From: Gracilaria domingensis
Taxonomy: Eukaryota; Rhodophyta; Florideophyceae; Gracilariales; Gracilariaceae
Reading direction: 5' to 3'
Assembly (NCBI GenBank): GCA_022539475.1
Contig: VCMS01000064.1
Coordinates: 141,724 to 205,723 of the forward strand
Length of the DNA: 64,000 bases
Shown piece after piece: positions 1 through 9,281 of the stretch (the stretch's first letter is position 1; each line of letters begins with the position of its first letter). The notes beneath the pieces are model-generated. The model made no database searches. It worked only from the letters and a program-made list of their open reading frames with translations, and was not told the origin of the DNA. Made by a program: the position numbers and the translations under genes.

Positions 1-2
1 AT

Positions 3-491
3 CCCATTACGGAGGATATAGGCAGAATGGAATCACAGGGTAGAAGTTTGCAATCTGATGCATGTGGAGCCATATCAATCCCTTCGTGTACGGAAGACGA
101 CTTCGCTGAAAACAATGCCCGGAGTGATAAACATTCTTCTACTTCTAATTCATCTTCCGGGACTGATGCGCTTCAGGGCGCCGCTGCTCATGAAACTGAA
201 GAGCAACTACCCACGACACGCTCGTCCCCTTCCGATAGTGAGAGCACAAAGAATGCAACAATGGCTGACAGAAACTCTTCAACTTCAGGTTTTTGTTTGG
301 AGGAAGGAGATGGTCTACGTACCTACGAGAACATTGAAACAACACGAGCAGAACTGAAGCCCGAGGAACATATTCAGGAAAATGATGTGCAAGAGCCATC
401 CCAACCAATTTCGTACAAGACCGAGCTAACTCATCACACGCTGTGCTCTAATCTAGAGCTGGGTAGCTTCCCGGGAAGCTTCCCATTTTGA
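3..491 (+). CDS. C-terminal part of an acidic hypothetical protein
   Basis: The frame is open from the left edge of the window to a TGA at 489-491, so this is probably the end of a longer gene, although a Met codon at 27 could be its own start. The protein is rich in Ser, Thr, Glu, Asp and Asn and has no predicted membrane segment, cysteine cluster or motif that I recognise; it looks disordered. The last residues contain a short GSFPGSFPF duplication. The region after it (492-1200) holds no gene I can support. Function unknown. Confidence 0.4.
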   Translation, partial: PITEDIGRMESQGRSLQSDACGAISIPSCTEDDFAENNARSDKHSSTSNSSSGTDALQGAAAHETEEQLPTTRSSPSDSESTKNATMADRNSSTSGFCLEEGDGLRTYENIETTRAELKPEEHIQENDVQEPSQPISYKTELTHHTLCSNLELGSFPGSFPF

Positions 492-1200
492 AAAGCAATG
501 AACTGCTCTTGATTTCTCTGTCGAGAAGTAATATCAGGACCATGGAAAGGGCTTGAGCTGTTTCTTCTTCTTTAGTTCGGACAGCTATCTCTGATTCCGT
601 TCTCATTGATTTGTGTCACTTAATGTCCTGGCGTACGGAAACGTTCTTCGAAACTCACCTCTGAGTTCTTCTTGCACCAACGCTTCGCTCTCTTGTGGAG
701 TATTTGTGTTCGGCGCCTTCCATTTGCTTTCTGTACTTGTTTGCACCTCGGAATGGACTGGTTTACTCTCGCTTGCTTCGAATGTGTGGCCAGGTTCCCA
801 AAGGTTGGCAAGCTCGGGGTTTGCTTAATAATTTCAACTTGGCTGGCGTCTATCTTGAGTGTCTTTGTGTCGATGCAGAGATCGCGGAACAATACTACTT
901 GCGATATATCTCGTAAAACTGCAATTCCAAGTAACATGGAACACATTCTTCAGTTCGATATTTCAGGTCCCATAATCTCGCGTCGCGTCGACATTCAGGA
1001 ATCGCTTTGCATTCGTCTATGCTAAAGGTTTGCATTTGTGTTCCTTACCCTGTATTCTGTCCTCGTTTCGTAATATATATAGTACGTACATTCGGCATCT
1101 CGAGGCAGAACGCTTGCAATATCTTCCTCATTACGTAGAAGAAGGTTTCCACCGTTACATTAACATTTAGCGTAAGATCATCGTATCTGTTAACTCGTAT

Positions 1201-2451
1201 CTACTTAAGACAATCAGCAGTTGGCCTAACGTCAAAGTTCTCTTCGAACCAAAGTGGGGACTTCAGTCTTCCTTTTTTGCCGTAAAAGGCAAGATCATCA
1301 CACTTTCGCAGCAGCGAGCAAGTCCAATCAGTGTCTCGACCCATCGTCCTCCGCTTGTAATAGAGAGTACCAGACCACGTGCTTGCGAAATCACCAATGA
1401 ACAGCTTTGCTCTGATCGCCAGTTCTCTCTCGACAAAGTTCTTAAGCATTGAACCTATTTCGTCTGGCACAACGGGTTCCATCTTCACTCTTTTTGATAG
1501 GTGAGATATCAATTGCGCTCTAGACTCCGCTGGAACATAAGGAGATGTTGCAAGGTACAGAGAACTTGCGTTCTTCCGCTTTATTGCGTTCATAATGCCA
1601 TTTGCCAACGAATTCATATCAGTCCACATAACGGTGTCCTTCCGCCCTTTCTTGAGCCTTTTCCGAATACATATCTTTCCTTTCATGCGCTCGACATCGG
1701 GCACGCAGTCATGCTCATCATACCGCACATGGAGTACACATAAGTTGTCTGTGTTCCACTGGTCAGCGATACGTTTCACCCTAGGGGCCGATTCAACGTA
1801 GTGCATGAAACTGTACAGATATTCGGTACCCTCAGCCCCCTTTCGAAAGAAGGAATGGCCATCTAAGAACACACATGAACCTGACAATGAATGTACTTTT
1901 TTGACGTAAGAATAGTTTGCACCATAGTCCATAGGCAAGAATAGCCTGTGCACTTTTGCATCTCGAACAAAGCGTTCGTTGCGAGATTTTTCAGTCTCAC
2001 TGGAATTGTCACCGATAAGCAGACGAGCTGCTGCTGTGAAACGAGGAACTTCCTTGGCAAGATTCCCATGCCGACGGCCGACGAATACATGTTGCACACG
2101 ATCGCCACAGTGCTTTGGCAGAGTTCGGCTTATGTTCACAATGCGAGATAAGAACCTACTGTCGAGAAACTCGTCGTATTCAACATCAGGCAGAGGAATA
2201 TTGCTTCCACTGTAACTGTGGAGAACTGATATGGAAGGCGGTATAAATGTCAAGTTTCCTTGTCGAGCAAAGAGCATGTTCTCACACAAATAATAAAGCT
2301 GATTGCCCAACCCGCCATAGGTTCCTGAAATTACAACCGGACGAGCAGCAGTGACATCCTCCAATGCTTCTGCATTCCTTTCGGATATCAGCAACATGAA
2401 CAAGGGAATAAGAAGTTTGTACACACAAGGTCTGGGAAATACATTATCCAT
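1201..2451 (-). CDS. Fucosyltransferase-like glycosyltransferase (O-fucosyltransferase/GT-B type)
   Basis: A 416-residue single-exon protein. Residues 12-22 are a hydrophobic signal or signal anchor, so it should enter the secretory pathway. After a short stem comes GTYGGLGNQLYYLCENML (residues 43-60), the G-x-GNQ loop typical of fucosyltransferases, where the Asn and Gly-rich loop sit in the GDP-fucose/acceptor cleft. HVRYDEHD (241-248) matches the conserved H-x-R motif that contacts GDP-fucose. ATSPYVPAESRAQLISHL (301-318) and KLFIGDFASTWSGTLYYKRR (349-368) follow the C-terminal nucleotide-binding pattern of O-FucT families, including the Ser-Thr-x-Ser triplet. Several N-x-S/T sequons fit a lumenal enzyme. 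Family membership is well supported by motif order; the acceptor (protein, glycan or cell-wall galactan) cannot be told from sequence. Confidence 0.65.
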   Translation of the reverse strand: MDNVFPRPCVYKLLIPLFMLLISERNAEALEDVTAARPVVISGTYGGLGNQLYYLCENMLFARQGNLTFIPPSISVLHSYSGSNIPLPDVEYDEFLDSRFLSRIVNISRTLPKHCGDRVQHVFVGRRHGNLAKEVPRFTAAARLLIGDNSSETEKSRNERFVRDAKVHRLFLPMDYGANYSYVKKVHSLSGSCVFLDGHSFFRKGAEGTEYLYSFMHYVESAPRVKRIADQWNTDNLCVLHVRYDEHDCVPDVERMKGKICIRKRLKKGRKDTVMWTDMNSLANGIMNAIKRKNASSLYLATSPYVPAESRAQLISHLSKRVKMEPVVPDEIGSMLKNFVERELAIRAKLFIGDFASTWSGTLYYKRRTMGRDTDWTCSLLRKCDDLAFYGKKGRLKSPLWFEENFDVRPTADCLK

Positions 2452-3021
2452 GACCTAGATTGGTCTCAAGTTCGTCTCCCGCATGTAAGAAGTTCGCTTT
2501 ACTGCAGAAGCGGGATAGGAGAGTCTTGGACGTTAGAAACATGTGAGCTCAATAACTGTGCTGCAGTCTGCAAAGCCGTTACGACTGCTGGTGAATTAAT
2601 GTGTCTTCTAATTCAACGGCGATTTCCGAACATATCTCAGAAAGAATTTAACTTCACGAAGCAAGTTGCGAAAGAACCGGAAGTGTTTATGCCTCTAATT
2701 ATATGCAATGTCCTCCATCGTACCAAGGTATTCTGTGAAAGCAGTCGTGAAAAACTCTTTTCGTCATAGATGCAATGCTGTCCTCGGTTGTTCTTTGATA
2801 GTAATTTTTGGTAGCACGAGTGGGATTCATCATCAGCTTGATGTCCAAATACTTTTAGATTTTCTTCATAGATTTGAGACCCTCATCAACTTTGTAGAAT
2901 GGAGCGCAAAGCCTGAAGGCAAATGTTTCTCAGGAGTAAACAAGAGGGCTAAACTCTTGTGTATGTCCTCGATACGAAGATCAGCTCACTCGTCTTCGAG
3001 AATCGTTGCTCTACTATCAAG

Positions 3022-3039
3022 GGTATCCTTAAGGATACC
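3022..3039. repeat. 18-bp perfect palindrome
   Basis: GGTATCCTT followed at once by AAGGATACC, with no loop. The overlapping frames give no sign of selection. It may be a cruciform-prone site or a dimeric protein site; no function is visible. Confidence 0.5.
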
Positions 3040-3130
3040 TTTGGTACTCAAAACATTTGTTCAAAATCGTGAAAATATTCGCCTTTCAGCCGTAGGATCT
3101 GGCAGAGCAGGTCAGGAACGATATGTCCTC

Positions 3131-3150
3131 TCAGGATTCCTGAGTCAGGA
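3131..3150. repeat. Copy 1 of a dispersed 20-bp double palindrome
   Basis: TCAGGATTCCTGAGTCAGGA. It contains two overlapping 13-bp palindromes (TCAGGA-T-TCCTGA and TCCTGA-G-TCAGGA). Near-identical copies occur at 5095-5114 and 24301-24320, all outside genes. Confidence 0.7.
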
Positions 3151-3391
3151 ACATCTATGTGGTTCACCCTGCCTCAATGGTATCGAATGCTCTTGAGGCC
3201 CTGTCTTAACAAGCGTTAGTAACAGTATACCGTTGTGAGAGTAACAGCGTCTTACGTCTAACAACCGTACTGTGGCAAAGTACTCACGCGTCGTTCCGCC
3301 TCTGCGATAGGGGCACCAAGTGGCCATCACCAGGCATGGCAAGGGCCCGGTCTGGATCAAGAATTGATGTTCTCCTCTAGTCCCGGAAAAC

Positions 3392-3994
3392 ATGACAAGA
3401 TCAAATATTTCACGGCATCTCAGGAGACTTCGAGCTAGATGGAGGCTGCACCGAATGGAATGGGAGGGAATGCACAGACCACTACAACCGCCTCCGGGAT
3501 ATGAACGTTTCCATTCAGATGAAGCTGTCTTTCCTGGGCTGGCTGGGACACGGAAGAAAAAGCGAACTCTCAAAGAATTCGCGGAGGTGGCCAAAACAGC
3601 CTGGAGACTCTATCTTCATTCTTATATTCCCGATCCAAAGATGGCAGAACTGGAAAGAGAAATATTAGGAAAAGAAAGCAGAATCATCAGACGCCAGGCA
3701 CAAGCAGTCTTGAATAGATCTGAAGCCAACTTCAAACGCAATCGACAAGCAGCTAGAGACGCGACCGACCGCCTCGCGCAAGAGTTTCATGCCAGAAGAC
3801 CAGAAGCAGAAGCACTCGTGAAAGATAGAGTAAACGTGTTGCGTGAGGCTCTATCTGAGTTTGCTGAAGGTTACGCTGAAGGAACTGGAGGCCAATTCAG
3901 TTTTTTCAAAGATAATGAAGACGACGATGCCTATCCTCCTCATATCGTTGCTGAAGACAACAAACCGGTAATCTATTCGAGTGAGAAACTCTAA
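3392..3994 (+). CDS. Hypothetical charged helical protein
   Basis: A 200-residue frame in an otherwise gene-sized gap. The N-terminus (MTRSNISRHLRRLRARWRLH) is Arg-rich and lacks acidic residues for about 20 positions, compatible with a mitochondrial presequence. Residues 65-170 are rich in Ala, Arg, Glu and Lys with regular spacing and almost no Gly or Pro, which predicts long amphipathic helices or a coiled coil. The C-terminal 30 residues are acidic. It runs convergently toward the membrane-protein gene at 4046-5005, with about 50 bp between the stop codons. I do not recognise the family; the coding call rests on length and composition. Confidence 0.5.
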   Translation: MTRSNISRHLRRLRARWRLHRMEWEGMHRPLQPPPGYERFHSDEAVFPGLAGTRKKKRTLKEFAEVAKTAWRLYLHSYIPDPKMAELEREILGKESRIIRRQAQAVLNRSEANFKRNRQAARDATDRLAQEFHARRPEAEALVKDRVNVLREALSEFAEGYAEGTGGQFSFFKDNEDDDAYPPHIVAEDNKPVIYSSEKL

Positions 3995-4045
3995 AGCTTC
4001 CTGTCGATATTTAGTGCTAGATCATGTATATGTTATAGGTTCTCT

Positions 4046-5005
4046 TCAAGATTCTTTCTTGTTTTGGAGCGATTCCTCACAAGTTAGTGGCTTTCGGAAC
4101 TCCTTGTCTAGGTTTCTGTGAACTATTTCTGTGACTAAACAAGCAGCACCGCATTCTGATATTAGCGTCAGAGGAATGCCCAAGAAAGGAACAGCACTTA
4201 GGAGACTGTACACAAAACCGCAACCAGCGATATAGCCCCGATATCTCTTGAAAAAGTATGTTCTCATTTCCACACTCTCCAGACGCTTAGTATAATCCGC
4301 AACTGATTCTTCGCCCGCTTCGTCAGCGTCAACAACTGCCTCTCCGAAAGAAACTAGGACATCATCTACACGAGATGTTTCAAGTATCTCAGCAGGGATT
4401 GCGTGTACAGCCGAAACGGCTGCGGCAATGCCTGTACCTAGAACAGGTCTTATTGATATGAATTTGACAGCCGGTACTGCAATGTACTTACCGCCTGGGA
4501 AGACTTTCTGTACGATGGCACCAGCGAGTTTGAACATGGTTAACTTCGCTGCGCGTTTAAGACCAGAAAGCTTCTCGCGAAAGCTTTTCTTCGTCTTCGG
4601 ACGATTCTCGACAGCTGCACCAAACTCTGGATCACGCTCTTTCAAGGCGGCAAAGAACATCGCAGAAGTAGCGCCGTACTGATATTCGAGGATGATAGAA
4701 GTCAGTACCGTGACAATGCGTCCCCAGCGAGAAATTGTCCAGAACAGCTCAGTAATGTCATCAGCCGGGTCACGAAGAAGCAAGAACAAGAGGACACCGG
4801 ATGAAGCGTATACGATTTGCGCGTTGCGAATCGGTTTCATGAGTTGCCAGAATTGCTTTCGGAGAGAATCAGAGGTAGCGAACAGCTTTATACCATCCAC
4901 CGCTGCCACCATTCCCTTCACAAAGCCTGAATAGAAGGCACCGTGAGATGCATCTTTCTTTGCGTGAACACCAGAAACATCGCCTTCGATCGCGGCTGCA
5001 GCCAT
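4046..5005 (-). CDS. EI24/RRT8-like multi-pass membrane protein
   Basis: A 319-residue protein with about four hydrophobic segments: near residues 45-57 (IVYASSGVLLFLLL), 90-117, 180-200 and 255-290. The last holds GYIAGCGFVYSLLSAVPFLGIPLTLISECGAACL, split here by a VPFLGIPL turn. That layout, with a basic cytosolic loop of 70 residues in the middle and a Gly/Pro-containing final pair of helices, resembles the EI24/CysZ-fold proteins and the fungal RRT8/outer-spore-wall family of lipid-droplet and ER membrane proteins. The sequence similarity is modest and I cannot assign a substrate. The start Met lies 404 bp from the divergent RPP21 start, so the two genes probably share a promoter region. 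Confidence 0.45.
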   Translation of the reverse strand: MAAAAIEGDVSGVHAKKDASHGAFYSGFVKGMVAAVDGIKLFATSDSLRKQFWQLMKPIRNAQIVYASSGVLLFLLLRDPADDITELFWTISRWGRIVTVLTSIILEYQYGATSAMFFAALKERDPEFGAAVENRPKTKKSFREKLSGLKRAAKLTMFKLAGAIVQKVFPGGKYIAVPAVKFISIRPVLGTGIAAAVSAVHAIPAEILETSRVDDVLVSFGEAVVDADEAGEESVADYTKRLESVEMRTYFFKRYRGYIAGCGFVYSLLSAVPFLGIPLTLISECGAACLVTEIVHRNLDKEFRKPLTCEESLQNKKES

Positions 5006-5094
5006 TTTGTCCGCTATATCTCAATGACTCGTAATGTCAAGGTCGTGATCCTATTACTCTCGGACTGAACCAAGTTTCGCCATGTACGGGGACA

Positions 5095-5114
5095 TCAGGA
5101 TTCCTGATCCAGGA
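5095..5114. repeat. Copy 2 of a dispersed 20-bp double palindrome
   Basis: TCAGGATTCCTGATCCAGGA, differing from the copy at 3131-3150 only at two positions of the second spacer. It lies in the promoter interval between the EI24-like gene and RPP21. Confidence 0.7.
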
Positions 5115-5409
5115 ACCAACACATCGACGACCGCAGACCAGCAATGACATTGCACAAGCCCTTCTGCAACTTACTTTTTTTTTTATTCTATTCAAGAAAT
5201 CACATTCTTTTTCAAGTGTTTGAAGGGAGGGCTATTCTCTTACATTTCGCCTGAAAAAGAGTTCTACCAAAGATAAGCTTCTATAGGGATTGTCCTCTGA
5301 TCCGCTGCACTCAATAGAAAACTGATGACCATACGGTGAAGCGGTACAAAGATACGTGCTATCCTAACGGTGATGGTCCACGAACTTCTGTCTTCGCGTC
5401 TTTGCCGCA

Positions 5410-5961
5410 ATGGGCAAAAAGAGTCATAAAAAGGGTACTACAAAGAAGAAGAAAGCCCCAAGGGAGGAAGATGCAGCACTTCGTCTCAACCACCTGATCG
5501 CCGCATCTACGATATTGTCGGAGAAGGCGCCGTCGGTCTCTAAGTTCTACATGCGGGCATCAAAACAAATATGCCGTCGGGTAAACATAACGCTCGATTC
5601 TGCATCTGTTAAGCGTATGTTCTGCAAGAAGTGCAGCGCGGTACTTATACCCGGTGTTGGCGATCCTCAGCCAACATATCGGATAGCATCAAGACGCGAA
5701 CGTCATCTGGTTGTGAAGTGTGGAAACTGTGGGTTTTTGAAGCGATACTTGGCGAGGACGCCCGGGCGTTCAACTCCTAATGGGAAGAAGGGGATAATGG
5801 GCGGAGTTCAAACTGAGGTTGGCAGCGCGCCTGGCATATTGAGAGAAGGAAAATGCCGTGAGGCGATGCAAAGGAGAACGGCAAGTGATGTCGCTGCACG
5901 CCATGACCAAGAAAACCAGTCATGGGTTCCATGGTCTTCAAATAAATGCAAAGTTCAGTAG
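5410..5961 (+). CDS. RPP21: RNase P/MRP protein subunit RPP21 (Rpr2-type)
   Basis: A 183-residue protein with a Lys-rich nucleolar-type N-terminus (GKKSHKKGTTKKKKAP). Then come two helices containing RLNHLIAASTIL and SKFYMRASKQICRR (residues 25-57), and a zinc ribbon with cysteines at 72 and 75 (FCKKCSAVLIPG) and at 104 and 107 (VKCGNCGFLKRY). This is the order and spacing of Rpr2/Rpp21/SNM1 proteins, which bind the precursor-tRNA-processing ribozyme RNA in the nucleolus. Human RPP21 is about 154 residues, so only the roughly 50-residue polar C-terminal tail is extra. The first Met gives the Lys-rich start expected of the family. Its stop lies about 175 bp from the end of the convergent DUF2997 gene. 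Confidence 0.85.
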   Translation: MGKKSHKKGTTKKKKAPREEDAALRLNHLIAASTILSEKAPSVSKFYMRASKQICRRVNITLDSASVKRMFCKKCSAVLIPGVGDPQPTYRIASRRERHLVVKCGNCGFLKRYLARTPGRSTPNGKKGIMGGVQTEVGSAPGILREGKCREAMQRRTASDVAARHDQENQSWVPWSSNKCKVQ

Positions 5962-6136
5962 CTGAAATTGTGAACAAGCTAAATCTCAGCGACGACTTGC
6001 GACGTGCATCGTTTGTTCAGAAAAAACATCTGGCAGCTCTTTGCCAGAAGCAGGAGTGCCTTCTGATTGATATGATGGGGAAAAAAAAACTACGAGATAT
6101 GGTCAACTATGTGCAGAAGCAATATTTGCACAGCAT

Positions 6137-6632
6137 CTACCACGTGGGATATCCTTCAGCTCCAGGCCAAGAATACTGCTGGTCGTCACTGTTTCTTTCA
6201 ACGTTCTTTTCGACTACAACATCCACGTTGTCATAGAATTCGCTCGTGTGTTTTACGCTTACGACTGTGCCCAACGCTTTCTCAATCTTCTCCGTGAGCT
6301 TTCACATAAGCAGAAAAACGGCCACCAGCAGTCAGTACACTAAATCACTATAGAAGAAGGGGATGCAGGGACCAACTCACCTTCTGGCAGTTCTTTCCAC
6401 GAACACCCGTAACCTTCTCCTCGATGATACCGTTGGGTCGAATGGAAAACTCGATGGTCTGTATACCCTTTGCCTGCATTCCCGTGCCTAGTGTTTGATA
6501 GTTTGGAGTGTTCTGCCATGATGCGCCTGACTGCTCATTGGCATTTGCAACGATGGCAGGGCGGCGCTGACAAGCGTTTCGCTTCACGCGATGAGACGGA
6601 ATCGATATCGGTGAGACGAAGGCGTGCTTCAT
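6137..6632 (-). CDS. Plastid DUF2997-family protein, two exons
   Basis: Exon 1 is 6632-6381 and exon 2 is 6298-6137, separated by an 82-nt intron (6380-6299) with GTGAGT donor and AG acceptor, phase 0, giving about 137 residues. Exon 1 encodes a Ser/Arg-rich leader like a plastid transit peptide, then IEFSIRPNGIIEEKVTGVRG. Exon 2 continues with LTEKIEKALGTVVSVKHTSE. Together they match the small cyanobacterial and plastid DUF2997 proteins (IEF-x-I-x-PDG-x-VEE-x-VTG-x-KG, then an E-A-LG helix), whose role is not established. The fit across the splice site is the best evidence for the intron. An upstream in-frame Met at 6695 exists, but the transit-like start at 6632 is preferred. The plus-strand frame covering exon 2 (5946-6236) is an antisense shadow. 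Confidence 0.75.
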
Positions 6633-7106
6633 GTTTGTAGCGGGCAACTGAGAGCGGTGGAAGCACACCAGGATGGAAGTTTCACACGGGAGCACGGCCT
6701 CTTCATCTCCGGCGCAGCACTTCTTCGAAGTCTATCATCATGATATTTTGGAGATGGCAGACGCGACGACATCCATACACGTTTGCATTGCTTTTTGCAT
6801 CGCATGGGGGACGAATGGCAGCAAGCTTCCTCTCACCTTACAGTGTCAAGCTCCGTCAGCGACACGTCAGAGCAGCGACACACTGACGAAAATGGCAAGT
6901 GCCGCCACAGCTCGATTCAACGCGCATCCGCAACCGCCCGTAACGATCGCCACAGCCTTCAGCTGCTGCGCTCCCTCGACGCTGCCCCCTACAACTCATT
7001 CGCGTCCGAGCCGCACTTTCCCCACTCCTCCACGCTCCCGCCGCACTTCGATCGCGTCCGACCAGCTTGCTCTTCGCTCGAGTGCGCGGCGTCCTGCACG
7101 ATAACT

Positions 7107-7454
7107 ATGTCTGTCGCCAAGTACATGTTGAAGATCCCCGGTGTGCATTCGCTGGTATCGCGTGCCGCCCGCGCTTATCAAGCTTCCGTCGGCGCGGAGT
7201 TGAAGCGATATGGTTTGCGTTATGACGACCTTCTCAACGAATTTGACGATGAAGTGAAGCACGCCATTTCTAAATTACCACCGCATGAACTGGAAATGCG
7301 TAACAAGCGTCTGAAGCGAGCTATTGATCTCGATGTCAAGAAAACCTATCTGCCGGAACATATTCAGGAACAAGAGGATGTGTGGAATCCTTATTTACGC
7401 AAGCGCATTGAAGCGCTCAAACAGAAAAGGGTGGAGAGGCAGATCGTTGAATAG
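7107..7454 (+). CDS. QCR7: Cytochrome b-c1 complex subunit 7 (QCR7/UQCRB)
   Basis: A 115-residue protein. ELKRYGLRYDDLLNEFDDEV, ISKLPPHELEMRNKRLKRA and the final DLDVKKTYLPEHIQEQEDVW stretch match the QCR7/UQCRB family almost segment by segment. This is the matrix-side subunit of respiratory complex III that packs against cytochrome b. The start at 7107 gives the usual family length (110-125); the frame stays open upstream to 6783, but that part is Ser/Arg/His-rich and unlike the family. NFU-like starts 80 bp downstream on the same strand. Confidence 0.88.
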   Translation: MSVAKYMLKIPGVHSLVSRAARAYQASVGAELKRYGLRYDDLLNEFDDEVKHAISKLPPHELEMRNKRLKRAIDLDVKKTYLPEHIQEQEDVWNPYLRKRIEALKQKRVERQIVE

Positions 7455-7534
7455 AAGTTCGTCTATCAAACTTGTTCAGGGCTGATTAAAAATTTTGCAA
7501 CGTGCTCTCATAACTTCTCGTAGCGTGCTGCGCA

Positions 7535-8656
7535 GTGTTCGTCATGTTCTGCGAGCAACTTCTCCTCGACGCTGCGATGAAGGTGCCAATCTGCGCGTTT
7601 GGTGTCACCGTATGTGCCGCTCCCTTGCCCACGTGCAACGTACTCGTTCACACTTCCTTTGTACCAGTGCGTCGTATCGCGAGATCGAAGCCCGTGGTTC
7701 ATAGACCTGACGGCAGATCACCAGTCGAGTGTCTTGTCAGTGCAGACACACCTGATTCTCCTGCGCCTTCTAGTTATGAAGACGATGGAACCCGCGTCAT
7801 CCCCGTTCCTTTATTTCTAGCTGCGACGCAGGAACAACAAATCTGTGGCGTTTACGCTGTTCTCGATGTCGACAAAGAGCCAGTATACATTGGCATGAGC
7901 AGAAACGTATATGATTCCTTAGAAACTCATTATCGTAATTATCCAGACCTTGTGTATTACGTGAGGGTGATGACATTTGTGATTCCCATGGTTCGCGAAA
8001 TGAAACTTGTTATCGATACATGGATTCTCGACAACGAGGTAACACCTGTGGGAAATGTTGATGGATGGCCAGAAGCAGACACCCAGCTGGCTGAACAAGC
8101 TAAACTCATCCCCGATGTCGGAGAAGCCCAACTTGAATCCGGAGCTATCATAAGCCCTTTCCAAAACGATCCTCTCGCAAACGCAGCCAAGAAAGAGCTC
8201 CTAGAACTGTCGGCAGAGAATGTGGACTCTGTTCTCGATGAGGTACGGCCTTATCTTGTTTCTGATGGCGGGAACGTTTCTGTAATACATGTGGATGGCG
8301 AAGATGGAAGAGTTGAGCTCGAGTTAGAGGGCGCATGTAGCTCATGTGCAAGTGCCGCAACCACGATGAAACTTGGAATCGAAAAGGCCTTGAAAGAAAG
8401 ATTCGGAACCCAACTCAACGAAGTGGTTGCCGTTGATACGCAGATCATCACAGACGGTTTATCTGTTGACGTTTGCGAGAAAGCTTTAGATCCTATAAGA
8501 CAAACGCTAAGAGGTCTAGGTGCAGATGTTGTTGTGAGTGAAGTTGATGAGGGTGAGGTGATTCTGTCCTTCACTGGACCAAACAGCCTAAAGTACGGGG
8601 TCGAAAAGACTCTAATGGAGAAGGTTTCCGGTGTTGAAGCGGTGACTTTTGAGTAA
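7535..8656 (+). CDS. NFU-type iron-sulfur scaffold with N-terminal GIY-YIG-like domain
   Basis: A 373-residue protein (372 aa if residue 1 is removed; Met15 at 7577 is an alternative start). Residues 1-85 look like a plastid transit region rich in Ala, Val and Ser. Residues 104-166 form a GIY-YIG-like module: GVYAVLD, then PVYIGMSRNV and a later DTWI segment, as in the domain fused to plant glutaredoxin GRXS16. Residues 226-290 are a NFU domain with the iron-sulfur ligands C268 and C271 in GACSSCASA. Residues 308-373 repeat the NFU fold without cysteines, as in plastid NFU1-3. It should bind or transfer a [4Fe-4S] or [2Fe-2S] cluster in the plastid. The GIY-YIG fusion to NFU is unusual; nuclease activity is not implied. 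Confidence 0.8.
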   Translation: MFVMFCEQLLLDAAMKVPICAFGVTVCAAPLPTCNVLVHTSFVPVRRIARSKPVVHRPDGRSPVECLVSADTPDSPAPSSYEDDGTRVIPVPLFLAATQEQQICGVYAVLDVDKEPVYIGMSRNVYDSLETHYRNYPDLVYYVRVMTFVIPMVREMKLVIDTWILDNEVTPVGNVDGWPEADTQLAEQAKLIPDVGEAQLESGAIISPFQNDPLANAAKKELLELSAENVDSVLDEVRPYLVSDGGNVSVIHVDGEDGRVELELEGACSSCASAATTMKLGIEKALKERFGTQLNEVVAVDTQIITDGLSVDVCEKALDPIRQTLRGLGADVVVSEVDEGEVILSFTGPNSLKYGVEKTLMEKVSGVEAVTFE

Positions 8657-8807
8657 TAGTCAAGATCTCTCTCGATTCAGAACTGTCGTTGCCAAGGTCG
8701 GCACGGGACTCGAGACGCGCAAGCTATAGGAGATACACGTACAAAGCTGGTAATCGTGAATGGGACAAGTAAAGAACTGCTCTAGTCATTCCCATAGGTC
8801 ATGGGCA

Positions 8808-9281
8808 TCAAGAATTCGCATTAGTTGTGGGCGAACTCGACTTGGTTGTCCTTTTCAAGATCCACGTGCTCTTTGGATCATCGTCGATAATATATCTCCA
8901 TCCGCGCTTCTGCCATGTCCTGACCTTCCTTTCCCTTGGATCTTCCACCCCTTTCCATGTTAGACGTCCATAGTATCGTAGACGACCTTTGTTCTTCTCT
9001 AAAACCTTCGAGATTGTCCAGTATGAGTCTTCGTACCCGTTTCGAATCCACATCAAACGCGTGAATTTTGCTCCTAGACCGCGTTCTGGAAGAAAGCTCG
9101 CGACTTCAACTAGGTTCTTGCGACGACAACGCTTTTTGACTTCCTCTTCCACGGCTTCGGAGCAGAATCTCCTGAATACCGGTGTCACTCGCAGTGCTGT
9201 TCGCAGATGTAACATGCCTATGTAGCTTGTGTGCTCTAGATTGAAGCGCGACAACTTCTTGGTTCGGTTCAAGGCCCTCAA
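8808..9281 (-). CDS. Probable mitochondrial ribosomal protein mS34
   Basis: A 157-residue basic protein. The centre reads GLGAKFTRLMWIRNGYEDSY, followed by WTISKVLEKN, GRLRYYGRLTWKGV and GWRYI, in the order seen in mS34 (MRPS34): a G-x-G-x-x-x-x-R-x-x-W stretch, a YW-x-x-x-x-V strand, a G-x-L-x-x-KG turn and a closing W-R. Either Met1 or Met23 (MLHLRTALRV, which begins a mitochondrial-like presequence) could start it. It is convergent with the NFU gene, with about 150 bp between stops. Assignment is by remembered family pattern; a general mitoribosomal protein is the fallback. Confidence 0.6.
   Translation of the reverse strand: MRALNRTKKLSRFNLEHTSYIGMLHLRTALRVTPVFRRFCSEAVEEEVKKRCRRKNLVEVASFLPERGLGAKFTRLMWIRNGYEDSYWTISKVLEKNKGRLRYYGRLTWKGVEDPRERKVRTWQKRGWRYIIDDDPKSTWILKRTTKSSSPTTNANS

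Larger units (their letters stand above)
2452..3391. other. Intergenic region without a supported gene
   Basis: Open frames here (for example 2708-3196 on plus) have no recognisable domain and no coding-like composition. The interval holds an 18-bp perfect palindrome at 3022-3039 and the first copy of a 20-bp double palindrome at 3131-3150. It separates the divergently transcribed glycosyltransferase and the following hypothetical gene, so it should contain both promoters. Confidence 0.5.

Noticed and set aside
2708-3196. 162-codon plus frame
   Set aside because: No motif, composition like non-coding DNA, and it spans two palindromic repeats.
5946-6236. Plus-strand small frame after RPP21
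   Set aside because: Its second half is antisense to the conserved DUF2997 exon; the first half has no family.
7535-8656. Homing endonuclease reading of the GIY-YIG part
   Set aside because: The module is within a plastid-type NFU protein and lacks the rest of a homing endonuclease.
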